This document shows positions 7,768-13,283 of a DNA stretch of 13,283 nt, one piece after another. Source of the stretch: CAZQYB01 sp964582985. Its GTDB lineage: Bacteria > Planctomycetota > Phycisphaerae > Sedimentisphaerales > Anaerobacaceae. How positions within the stretch are numbered: the first letter of the stretch is position 1; every line of letters begins with the position of its first letter. The notes under the pieces are model-generated. The model ran no database searches. It was not told where the DNA came from and saw only the letters and a list, made by a program, of their open reading frames with translations. Made by a program: the position numbers and the translations under genes. The stretch lies in assembly GCA_964582985.1 (NCBI GenBank), contig CAZOUM010000068.1, positions 1 through 13,283 on the forward strand, in the 5' to 3' direction.

Positions 7768-8557
7768 AGTTAGACGGATTAGGCCTATTCTCAGGGTATT
7801 TCTGATTTTGGGGGTAAAAATACGTGACCAAGTGCACGCTCCGCGCGTTTACTCCCCCCGTGCGGGTATGGAATGAGTAGAATAACGCGCTTTTTAAGCA
7901 CACGGCCCTCACTCCTGTGGCCAAATCCCTATTGCTCCAATTTAAGGGCGCCCGATTTTGCCCTAAAAACCGGCAAAAATCGCACTTACCGCCCAGACAA
8001 ATCACTAAAACTCAACTACACCTATATATATACCAGATTCAGCAACACCCGTCAAGAAAAAAAACCAAATTATCGGATGTTATGCACTTTTCCCAAGATT
8101 GCGCAAAATTCTAAGCCCGGACCGACTATATCCGCCATCTCAATCCCGCTATTGACCTCATCGTCAGGCAATTTCTCACGCATGGTTATGCAGCGTCCCC
8201 TCAGCAAGCAGCGCGATTATCATCTCCCCCAAGCCCCGAACCCATTCATTTCTGCTCATTCCTGCGAAACTTGTCCCCGCAAAACTATACCATCGCGACT
8301 TCGCCGTCTCAAACTGCGAATCCCCGCGCAGGCGGGGACCCATATCTATCAATCATCACTAATCCTCAATCATTTCCCCCGAGTCACGGGCCGCGAGCGA
8401 CGAGCCCCGCGTATGCCGCATCCGCCATTTTCTCCCAAAATATTGTCTTTATGCGGTAAAGTCCCCTTCAAAAATCGCCGAAAATGTCCTTTGGCACGCA
8501 AAAATGCCCGAAAGCGGTAAAAACTAAGCAAAACCCAATTTCTTAAGGAGATTGAAT
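7768..8557. other. Intergenic region without a supported gene
   Basis: About 790 bp with open frames on both strands, but none with a good ribosome binding site, family resemblance or convincing codon use. It holds a bulged hairpin (GATTTTGCC 7954-7962 with GGCAAAAATC 7972-7981), a CTATATATATACC tract near 8020 and the palindrome at 8321-8338. The last 60 bp before the small gene at 8558 are A-rich and may hold its promoter, but I cannot place -35 and -10 boxes. Confidence 0.5.
8321..8338. repeat. Short palindromic repeat TCCCCGC-GCAG-GCGGGGA
   Basis: A perfect 7-bp stem with a 4-nt loop. The surrounding sequence matches a dispersed palindrome type common in many bacterial genomes, whose spurious translation reads IPAQAGTH. 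The family assignment is from memory. Confidence 0.6.
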
Positions 8558-8749
8558 ATGTTTTGGGACCTGTTTGACAGAATTATCAACGCGGTAAAGC
8601 CCGGAAACCAATCCCACCAGCCACCTGAGCAATCTGAGCAATCACAATCCTGGCCTGAAAGTAAGTCCCGTCAGGACGAAGCTTCACAGGAGCCCACCCC
8701 CGACTGGCAGGAAACTGCCGCCACTCACCAGGATGAACAACAGCCGTAG
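8558..8749 (+). CDS. Small hydrophilic protein of unknown function (63 aa)
   Basis: The frame starts at ATG 8558, 7 nt after AAGGAG (8545-8550), and ends 41 bp before a strong intrinsic terminator. Those two signals are the main reasons to accept it as a gene. The product starts with a short amphipathic stretch rich in large hydrophobic residues (MFWDLFDRIINAVKP). The remainder (residues 16-63) is almost entirely Gln, Glu, Ser, Pro, Asp and Thr, probably disordered and acidic. There is no signal peptide or full membrane span; the first 13 residues could act as a peripheral membrane or partner-binding helix (inference). An in-frame TTG two codons earlier is too close to the Shine-Dalgarno. I recognise no family. 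It stands alone, with no neighbouring gene on the same strand for about 900 bp. Confidence 0.65.
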   Translation: MFWDLFDRIINAVKPGNQSHQPPEQSEQSQSWPESKSRQDEASQEPTPDWQETAATHQDEQQP

Positions 8750-8790
8750 CCGGACACAAAAAGCTAATTTTCAGAGATGCGCAATTCTTA

Positions 8791-8829
8791 GAGTCACCCG
8801 CTAAATACCCTGGCGGGTGATTCTTTTTT
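8791..8829 (+). terminator. Intrinsic terminator of the 63-codon gene
   Basis: TCACCCGC (8794-8801) pairs with GCGGGTGA (8813-8820) across an 11-nt loop. The stem extends to 11 bp (8791-8801/8813-8823) with one G-T pair, and a T-rich tract follows through 8829. Confidence 0.88.
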
Positions 8830-8862
8830 CCAACACTGCACTTCCGCCTGCCCCGTTACAGG

Positions 8863-8882
8863 CCTTCTCTCCGCTCTCTAAT
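8863..8882. repeat. 20-bp direct repeat, copy 1
   Basis: CCTTCTCTCCGCTCTCTAAT occurs here and, identically and in the same orientation, at 9461-9480. Both copies are next to pyrimidine-rich tracts, although the surrounding sequences differ. Confidence 0.8.
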
Positions 8883-8942
8883 GGGGCTTGCTTGCCCCTA
8901 ATGGGGCCCCCATACACAATTCACCATTCGACCATTCCTTGT

Positions 8943-9075
8943 TCGATATTCGATATTCAACCGCCTTTTCCCTTCTCCCTTCTGCCTTCTCCATTCTCCC
9001 TTTTGCCTTTTTCCCTGCCCCCTGGCCCCTGACAACCACCCCCTGACAACTGGCAACCGAAAACCGGCCCCTGAC
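8943..9075. repeat. Low-complexity pyrimidine-rich and short-tandem tract
   Basis: GATATTC is repeated in tandem (about 8945-8958). A CTTCTCCCTTCT-type polypyrimidine run follows to about 9020. Then come three copies of CCCCTGAC (9026-9036 and 9040-9050, both as CCCCTGACAAC, and 9068-9075). No credible coding frame exists; the open frames here are compositional. Confidence 0.65.
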
Positions 9076-9196
9076 TTGTGCTCTTTGCGATTTGACTTTT
9101 GATTTTCTAACGTATCACAAGGAATTTGCTGTGTTAAATTTTCCAACAAATACTAAATACTATCGACTAATTCGCCGTCCTAAACTTACCTTAACT

Positions 9197-9233
9197 GTCA
9201 TCCTGAGCGGAGCGAAGCGCAGCCGAAGGATCT
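9197..9233. repeat. Dispersed imperfect palindrome (GTCATCCTGAGCGGAGCGAA type)
   Basis: The segment begins GTCATCCTGAGC and ends GCCGAAGGATCT, with AGCG-rich internal symmetry. It matches a very common dispersed repeat of bacterial genomes that I recognise by sight. It carries no gene. Confidence 0.6.
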
Positions 9234-9286
9234 GGCCTACGCACACAATTAACCTCACGAAATTCCCAACCCATATTTTGCCCCGC

Positions 9287-9349
9287 GTCTTGTGTCTTGA
9301 GTCTTTGGTCTTGTGTCTCCTCGCCCCGGCTCATCTCCCCCCCCCCCCC
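9287..9349. repeat. GTCTTGTGTCT direct repeats and a 13-bp poly-C run
   Basis: GTCTTGTGTCT occurs at 9287-9297 and 9308-9318 (period 21). Thirteen consecutive C follow at 9337-9349. The C run is non-coding and about 220 bp upstream of the methyltransferase promoter. Such runs are prone to slippage and to sequencing error. Confidence 0.7.
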
Positions 9350-9418
9350 GGCCATTTTTGAATTTTACAATGTATTTTTGCTATTTACATTTTGATTTTT
9401 ACAATAAAAAATCCTCGC

Positions 9419-9480
9419 TTTCTTCTCCCTTCTCCCTTCTCACTTCTCAATTCTCCATTCCCTTCTCTCCGCTCTCTAAT
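9419..9480. repeat. Pyrimidine tract and 20-bp direct repeat, copy 2
   Basis: Successive CTTCTCCC, CTTCTCA and TTCTCCATTC units run into the second copy of the 20-bp repeat at 9461-9480. It resembles the tract at 8966-9020. Together with that tract it makes most of 8830-9480 non-coding repeat DNA. Confidence 0.65.
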
Positions 9481-9568
9481 CGGCCTGCCCCTACAATCCG
9501 CCCTGAACCTCTCCTTCTGCGCTCATCCGCCGAATCCGCATACTTAAAAAATTCTCGGCAACTTCCCA

Positions 9569-9597
9569 TTGCCAAGTCTTACGGCACCTGTTATATT
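9569..9597 (+). promoter_or_regulatory. Near-consensus sigma70-type promoter of the restriction-modification operon
   Basis: TTGCCA (9569-9574) and TATATT (9592-9597) each match five of six consensus bases and are separated by exactly 17 bp. Transcription would start near 9604, immediately before AAAGGAGG, giving a leader of only about 20 nt. No operator-like palindrome or controller gene is visible nearby. Confidence 0.65.
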
Positions 9598-9623
9598 ATG
9601 AGTCAAAAGGAGGTTTGTAAAGA

Positions 9624-11384
9624 ATGGAATCGCGAATAATTCAGCTGACCCCGGCTGCTCACAAACACGGGAATCTAAATCTGAGTGCCTGCGGCAAAGA
9701 ATTTTTCCCACCCGACGTGTTCGGCGGACCTTCCAAAAAAGCTGGTCTCGGCACACTCATCACATTGCGTGTTGAAGGCCTGCCGGAACCTATCAAAACC
9801 GACATTCCCACAGATAAAAAGACTGAGCATCCTCGATGGATCTTCAGAGAAAGAGCTTGGACAAAGAAGTTTGTCAAGGTTCACAATCTTAAAGCGGGTG
9901 ATACAATTGTTATTAATCGTGTAGCAAATCAGAAATATGTAATAAAACCTAACGCAAAGAATTTGGGTTTCGACGATGTCGGGAGTACAACCAGAAGAGA
10001 GCGCCATAAACTAGAGTGTGCTTATAGAAATTTAATTGAAATAAATCCCAATTTAAACAGAAAACTGGTAAGTTTCCAAGCCAACAAGAGAATTCCTTTT
10101 TACAATTGGTTTCCATACAAAGAAGGCTTCTCATACCAAATGGTCAAAATGTTTATTAAGGACTATCCCAAGAACTCAGGTAAACTGTTAGATCCTTTTT
10201 CAGGATCTGGTACAACATTGTTTTCTGCAAATGAAATGGGCTTCGATTCTCTTGGAATTGAGATACTCCCAATAGGACAATTCATTCTCGATACGAGAAT
10301 AGCTGCTAATAGAGTTGACCTTAAGAATCTTAGAGAATCTGTACGTATGCTACGTAAAATTGACTTTTTGAAAATACCAACCGATGCAAATACAAATTAC
10401 AAGCACATATCGATTACCTATAAATCTTTTCCTTTAGATACAGAGAAAAAGCTTAACGCATTTCTGAAGTATTTGGATTATAAAATCAAAGATCAAAATA
10501 TTAAACAAATCCTTAAGTTTTCATGTTTTTCTATTCTTGAAAGAATCAGCTACACACGGAAAGATGGTCAATATCTACGTTGGGATTATCGAGCGGGGAA
10601 AACAAAAACAAAATTCAGTAAGGGAAAAATTTATAGCTTCGAACAAGCTCTATTTTCCACACTAGACCAAATTGTTAATGATCTTGCAAACTCTGCCGTT
10701 TTCTTTGGGGGATCAAGTTTTAACAAGCCAAAGATTAAACTCCAAACCACCTCATGTCTTGAGTTAATGCCTAATCTACCTGCTGCTGATTACGATCTCA
10801 TTATAACATCGCCTCCATATTGCAACCGATATGATTACACGAGGACTTATGCCTTGGAGCTAGCTTTCTTAGGCATTGATTCGCAAAAAATAAAAAAGTT
10901 GCGCCAATCTCTTTTATCATGCACGGTCGAGAATAAAGATAAACAAGATTTCCTACTGAAAACCTACGAATCAAATAACCAGCTTAAACTATTCAACCAG
11001 GCAACATCTGCTTTCAACTCTAATAAGGCATTGCAGGAAGTTCTTACCATCCTCCAAAAATATATGAAACAAAACAAGCTTAACAATAATGGCATATATA
11101 GACTGGTACGAAACTACTTTTATGAACATTCCTTTGTTGTTTTTCAAATGTCCCGATTACTTAAGCCTGGGGGTAGGATTTATTATGTAAATGATAATGT
11201 CCGTTATGCAGGGGAAACTATCCCAGTAGATCTAATTTTATCTGAATTTGCCAGAAGATCTGGCCTCGAAGTGCAAAAAATATTCACCCTCCAAAACGGT
11301 AAAGGCAATAGCAGCCAACAAATGGGACAATATGGAAGAGATGTATTAAGGAAATGTGTATATCTTTGGAGGAAACCTGATTGA
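9624..11384 (+). CDS. DNA methyltransferase of an AvaI/BsoBI-type system, with N-terminal B3-like domain
   Basis: The 586-residue protein should methylate cytosine N4 in the site of its partner endonuclease, using S-adenosylmethionine. Motif I (DPFSGSGTT, 190-198) binds the cofactor. Catalytic motif IV is TSPPY (395-399), typical of N4-cytosine enzymes rather than the DPPY of most adenine enzymes. Motif I precedes motif IV by about 200 residues, which probably hold target recognition. Residues about 25-110 (KEFFPPDVFGG...WIFRERAWTKKF...LKAGDTIVINR) look like a B3/EcoRII-N pseudobarrel DNA-binding fold, an assignment from pattern only. AGGAGG (9608-9613) lies 10 nt before ATG. The gene overlaps the endonuclease by 4 bp (TTGA), so the two are one operon with the methylase first. 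It is clearly AT-richer than gyrA or the LamG gene. The exact methylated base is inferred from the SPPY motif and the partner. Confidence 0.9.
   Translation: MESRIIQLTPAAHKHGNLNLSACGKEFFPPDVFGGPSKKAGLGTLITLRVEGLPEPIKTDIPTDKKTEHPRWIFRERAWTKKFVKVHNLKAGDTIVINRVANQKYVIKPNAKNLGFDDVGSTTRRERHKLECAYRNLIEINPNLNRKLVSFQANKRIPFYNWFPYKEGFSYQMVKMFIKDYPKNSGKLLDPFSGSGTTLFSANEMGFDSLGIEILPIGQFILDTRIAANRVDLKNLRESVRMLRKIDFLKIPTDANTNYKHISITYKSFPLDTEKKLNAFLKYLDYKIKDQNIKQILKFSCFSILERISYTRKDGQYLRWDYRAGKTKTKFSKGKIYSFEQALFSTLDQIVNDLANSAVFFGGSSFNKPKIKLQTTSCLELMPNLPAADYDLIITSPPYCNRYDYTRTYALELAFLGIDSQKIKKLRQSLLSCTVENKDKQDFLLKTYESNNQLKLFNQATSAFNSNKALQEVLTILQKYMKQNKLNNNGIYRLVRNYFYEHSFVVFQMSRLLKPGGRIYYVNDNVRYAGETIPVDLILSEFARRSGLEVQKIFTLQNGKGNSSQQMGQYGRDVLRKCVYLWRKPD
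11367..11373 (+). promoter_or_regulatory. Ribosome binding site that selects the TTG start of the endonuclease
   Basis: TGGAGGA lies inside the end of the methyltransferase gene, 7 nt before TTG at 11381 but 19 nt before the first in-frame ATG (11393). Spacing therefore favours TTG. Confidence 0.75.
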
Positions 11385-12349
11385 CTGAGAGTATGAGTTA
11401 TATAGATCACCTCACTTCAAGCGACTCACTCGTTACCCCTTATGAGGAAACGCGTGCTGGTTTTATTGCTTTAGCTCTTGAAAAGAATAGAAAGGCAACC
11501 CCTTTTGTTGAAGAGGCAAAGGCACTAAAAGTTTTAGCGTCAAAAGCACCTAACCCTCAAAGTCTGTTGAAAATTACCGAAATAAGAGCCTCGATCTTAA
11601 CAGCAGCAGGCGTATCTGATAAAGCTAATAACCATCTTTCAGACAATGATAAAAATGAAGCGATTAGGGGATTAATAGAAAACTTTTTAGAACCCTCAGG
11701 AAAAGATTTTGTTGATGAGCTTGTTTATAGGTTCCTACTTACTAGGGGAGATTCTCTTGGTGGAAGCCTGAGAAACTTAGCTGGTTCTCTAGGCGAAAGA
11801 AAATTAACAAGAGCACTTATTTCTACTATGTCAATTCAAAATAAGAAGTATAAATGGTTGCACTCAAAGTCCAGAAAGTGGATTAACTATTCAGCAGACG
11901 ATTCTAGTATTGAGTTGCATCTTAAAGGGTTGAACTGGCAAACTACCAATAATAGAACGCTGATCTACAATCTAACTGTACCATTTATTAAAAAGAATGT
12001 GGACCTGTGCCTTTTTAATTGTGCTCCTGACGAGATTATATTTAGTAACAAAAAATCCTGCCACTACTCCTTGGAAAAATATATTGCTTTGGGAGAGTTA
12101 AAAGGAGGTATAGACCCTGCAGGCGCAGATGAACACTGGAAGACAGCAAACTCTGCGCTTGGGCGTATTAGAGCAGGCTTTCGCAAGAAAAAACTCAAGC
12201 CAATGACTTTCTTTATTGGAGCCGCTATTGAAAAGGCCATGGCGCAAGAGATATTTAAACAACTCCGAAATGGTGTCTTATCAAATGCAGCAAATCTAAC
12301 AAACGATGAACAACTCGTTTCTATTTGTAAATGGTTATTACAACTCTGA
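11381..12349 (+). CDS. Type II restriction endonuclease, AvaI/BsoBI family (predicted CYCGRG)
   Basis: The 322-residue protein aligns by eye along its whole length with BsoBI as I remember it: YEETRAGFIALALEKN (21-36), GLIENFLEP (97-105), RGDSLGGSLRNLAG (122-135), KKNVDLCLFNC (204-214) and GELKGGIDPAGADEHWKTAN (238-257). BsoBI and AvaI recognise CYCGRG and cut after the first C as dimers. The PD-(D/E)XK-type catalytic set is intact: Asp208, Glu239, Lys241 and the family histidine His252. The length is typical of the family, so the enzyme looks functional. Starting at TTG 11381 places His10 exactly where BsoBI has its N-terminal histidine, which supports this start over the ATG at 11393. The TTG overlaps the methylase stop, and the weak start may keep nuclease levels below methylase. 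No controller protein or Vsr nuclease gene is present. Family assignment is very secure; site specificity is inferred from the family. Confidence 0.96.
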   Translation: MTESMSYIDHLTSSDSLVTPYEETRAGFIALALEKNRKATPFVEEAKALKVLASKAPNPQSLLKITEIRASILTAAGVSDKANNHLSDNDKNEAIRGLIENFLEPSGKDFVDELVYRFLLTRGDSLGGSLRNLAGSLGERKLTRALISTMSIQNKKYKWLHSKSRKWINYSADDSSIELHLKGLNWQTTNNRTLIYNLTVPFIKKNVDLCLFNCAPDEIIFSNKKSCHYSLEKYIALGELKGGIDPAGADEHWKTANSALGRIRAGFRKKKLKPMTFFIGAAIEKAMAQEIFKQLRNGVLSNAANLTNDEQLVSICKWLLQL

Positions 12350-12521
12350 AAAAACAGAGCCTTCTATGAAGGGAGAAAACCGAAGATTTTTTTCTGCAAA
12401 TGGGTAGACCAATTTTCTACTCATAACTCCAGTCAACGTGAATAATCAATAATCGATTTAAAAACGCCCACGCCGGCTGGCCAATAAAATAGCCCCCCCG
12501 ACTCTTCACAATCTGAAACTT
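12350..12521. other. Region after the restriction operon, terminator-like hairpins
   Basis: CTCTG (12344-12348, spanning the stop codon) can pair with CAGAG (12355-12359), and CCTTC (12360-12364) with GAAGG (12368-12372). Seven T follow at 12387-12393, but 14 bp away, so this is only a weak terminator candidate. An eight-base C run lies near 12492. I see no gene. Confidence 0.3.
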
Positions 12522-12556
12522 GCCCGCTTCAGGCGGGCTTGTCCGCCGAAGGCGGA
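12522..12556. repeat. REP-like double palindrome
   Basis: Two adjacent hairpins: GCCCGC/GCGGGC (12522-12527/12533-12538, loop TTCAG) and TCCGCC/GGCGGA (12542-12547/12551-12556, loop GAA). The second hairpin recurs in expanded form at 13188-13213 and perhaps in decayed form at 1857-1872. Confidence 0.75.
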
Positions 12557-12709
12557 TACGCACCACGCAATACGAACAGCCCTGCATTTGCGCAAGGAGG
12601 TAGCAAAAACCTACTCAAAAACGACTCATTTCTTCCAATTTTTGCTCAAAAAGCGCGCATTTTGGGCGTTTTTGCTAAGAAAGACAGAATTATTATGCCT
12701 CTTATCCGT

Positions 12710-12759
12710 TAAATTTATGCCCAAGGTATCCGTGTAAATTTGTGCCCAAGGTATCCGCG
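12710..12759. repeat. 25-bp tandem direct repeat, two copies plus a partial
   Basis: Units at 12710-12734 and 12735-12759 share TAAATTT, then TGCCCAAGGTATCCG, and differ at only two positions. A degenerate partial unit (TTATGCC...ATCCGT) precedes them at about 12693-12709. The repeat is non-coding and lies just upstream of the inverted-repeat element at 12777. Confidence 0.85.
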
Positions 12760-12776
12760 ATTAACAATACGTTAAG

Positions 12777-12945
12777 TTTCGCACTTTTTATTAAGGAAGA
12801 CCTTATGAAACAAGCAGTTACACGCCATTTCGTATTTTATGCATGTTCGGTAAAAAGCTCGAACTTGCCAAAAATAATCCGACCGTTGTTAAATCGGCGT
12901 ATCAACGCAAATTACCTAAGTTAACGCATTGGTAAAAGTGCGAAA
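12777..12945. repeat. 169-bp element bounded by perfect 12-bp inverted repeats
   Basis: TTTCGCACTTTT (12777-12788) and AAAAGTGCGAAA (12934-12945) are exact inverted repeats. The 145 bp between them carry two tiny open frames: ATG 12805 (39 codons, with AAGGA upstream) and ATG 12842 (30 codons). Neither is convincing. CAATAC occurs just outside each arm (12765-12770 and 12952-12957) in direct orientation. A small non-autonomous mobile element is one reading. Confidence 0.5.
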
Positions 12946-12986
12946 GTTCACAATACCAAACTCCCCTTTATCCGGGATTACACAAA

Positions 12987-13090
12987 GGCTGGCTTTACAA
13001 AAAGTCATGGTAATGACTTGTGAACGATGGCTAAAATCAGCGCTAAAGCTTGCTTTAAAAGATGATTTTGCCGAGTACACCAAGCCAGCC
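12987..13090. other. Three-stem foldable element (possible structured RNA or foldback element)
   Basis: The outer stem GGCTGGCTT/AAGCCAGCC (12987-12995/13082-13090) is a perfect 9 bp. Inside it, arm 1 is AAGTCAT/ATGACTT (13002-13008/13013-13019, loop GGTA). Arm 2 is GGCTAAAATC/GATTTTGCC (13029-13038/13064-13072, one bulged T), capped by TAAAGC/GCTTTA (13044-13049/13052-13057). The arms form a coherent three-way junction of 104 nt. Strand and nature are unknown, and it matches no RNA family I recognise. Confidence 0.5.
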
Positions 13091-13101
13091 AACTGAAACT
13101 T

Positions 13102-13177
13102 CTCTGTGCCCTCCGCGACCTCCGCGGTTAAAAAACCTCCGTTTAATCTGTGAAATCTGTGGCTAATTTTCTTCGTG
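13102..13177. repeat. Dispersed repeat of the CTCCGCGACCTCCGCGG / AATCTGTGGCTAATT type
   Basis: CTCTGTGCCCTCCGCGACC is followed by TCCGCGGTTAAAAAACCTCC and then by AATCTGTGAAATCTGTGG and TTCTTCGTG. I recognise this as a dispersed non-coding repeat common in planctomycete and other environmental genomes; its spurious minus-strand translation reads TAEVAEGTEKF. It explains the 115-codon open frame on that strand. Confidence 0.6.
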
Positions 13178-13187
13178 CCGGAGCCTG

Positions 13188-13213
13188 TCCGCCGTAGCCT
13201 TAGCGAAGGCGGA
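13188..13213. repeat. TCCGCC/GGCGGA palindrome, expanded-loop variant
   Basis: The same TGTCCGCCG and AAGGCGGAT flanks as at 12540-12557 are separated here by 11 extra bases (TAGCCTTAGCG). The 6-bp stem is 13188-13193/13208-13213. Confidence 0.65.
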
Positions 13214-13283
13214 TGTCTTCGTGGCAATAAATCTGTGAAGATATGAAGAGAGGGCATCCTCAAGTATAATTCGGCAAATTTTA

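Noticed and set aside
7763..8005. 80-codon minus-strand frame and the plus-strand frame at 7873-8520
   Set aside because: No good start signals, low-complexity composition, and overlap with a dispersed palindrome.
8817..9639. Open frames on both strands through the repeat-rich region
   Set aside because: They are produced by polypyrimidine tracts and dispersed repeats; the translations are low-complexity.
9598..9639. 13-codon frame (ATG 9598) overlapping the methyltransferase start, as a leader peptide
   Set aside because: Its ATG directly abuts the -10 box, so it would lie upstream of the predicted transcription start.
12693..12759. CRISPR array
   Set aside because: The 25-bp units are directly adjacent with no spacers, and no cas gene is nearby.
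12805..12924. 39-codon frame with AAGGA upstream, and an overlapping 30-codon frame from 12842
   Set aside because: Both lie within the inverted-repeat element and resemble no family. Evidence is too weak to annotate as a gene.
12987..13090. Hammerhead ribozyme or integron attC site
   Set aside because: A three-way junction is present, but the hammerhead core (CUGANGA...GAAA) and the attC end boxes are absent on both strands.
12916..13263. 115-codon minus-strand frame
   Set aside because: Its sequence comes from the three-stem element and the dispersed repeat at 13102-13177; the AEVAEGTE stretch is a known type of spurious translation.

Overview
This window looks like chromosomal DNA from a member of the Planctomycetota, most likely the Phycisphaerae/Sedimentisphaerales side. 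This is inferred from three things: a planctomycete-style GyrA, a 1,849-residue secreted protein built of LamG, carbohydrate-binding-like and dockerin-like modules, and intergenic DNA full of short palindromic and pyrimidine-rich repeats. No rRNA or other taxonomic marker is present.

Layout. (1) 1-1528, minus: 5' part of gyrA, running off the left edge. Its start codon lies inside a small inverted-repeat element. A predicted promoter and an 18-codon upstream ORF precede it. (2) 1529-2008: a cluster of alternating inverted copies of a 14-bp motif (ATTTCTAACGGGGT). (3) 2009-7617, minus: the giant exported multidomain protein, with a strong ribosome binding site and a clear intrinsic terminator. 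(4) 7618-8557: non-coding DNA with one possible promoter and a palindromic repeat. (5) 8558-8829, plus: a 63-codon gene with its own ribosome binding site and terminator. (6) 8830-9568: repeat-rich, pyrimidine-biased DNA without genes. (7) 9569-12349, plus: a compact, visibly AT-richer restriction-modification operon. It has a near-consensus promoter, a DNA methyltransferase with an extra N-terminal B3-like domain, and an overlapping AvaI/BsoBI-family endonuclease with a TTG start. (8) 12350-13283: non-coding DNA with a REP-like double palindrome, a 25-bp tandem repeat, a 12-bp inverted-repeat element, a three-stem foldable element and interspersed repeats.

How the parts work together. The methyltransferase and endonuclease form a Type II system predicted to act on CYCGRG, the methyltransferase protecting host sites that the endonuclease would cut. 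Its base composition and its position between repeat-rich stretches suggest horizontal acquisition next to housekeeping (gyrA) and cell-surface genes. I see no wholly unknown multi-gene system. The least explained items are the 14-bp inverted-repeat family that intrudes into the gyrA start, and the three-stem element at 12987-13090.
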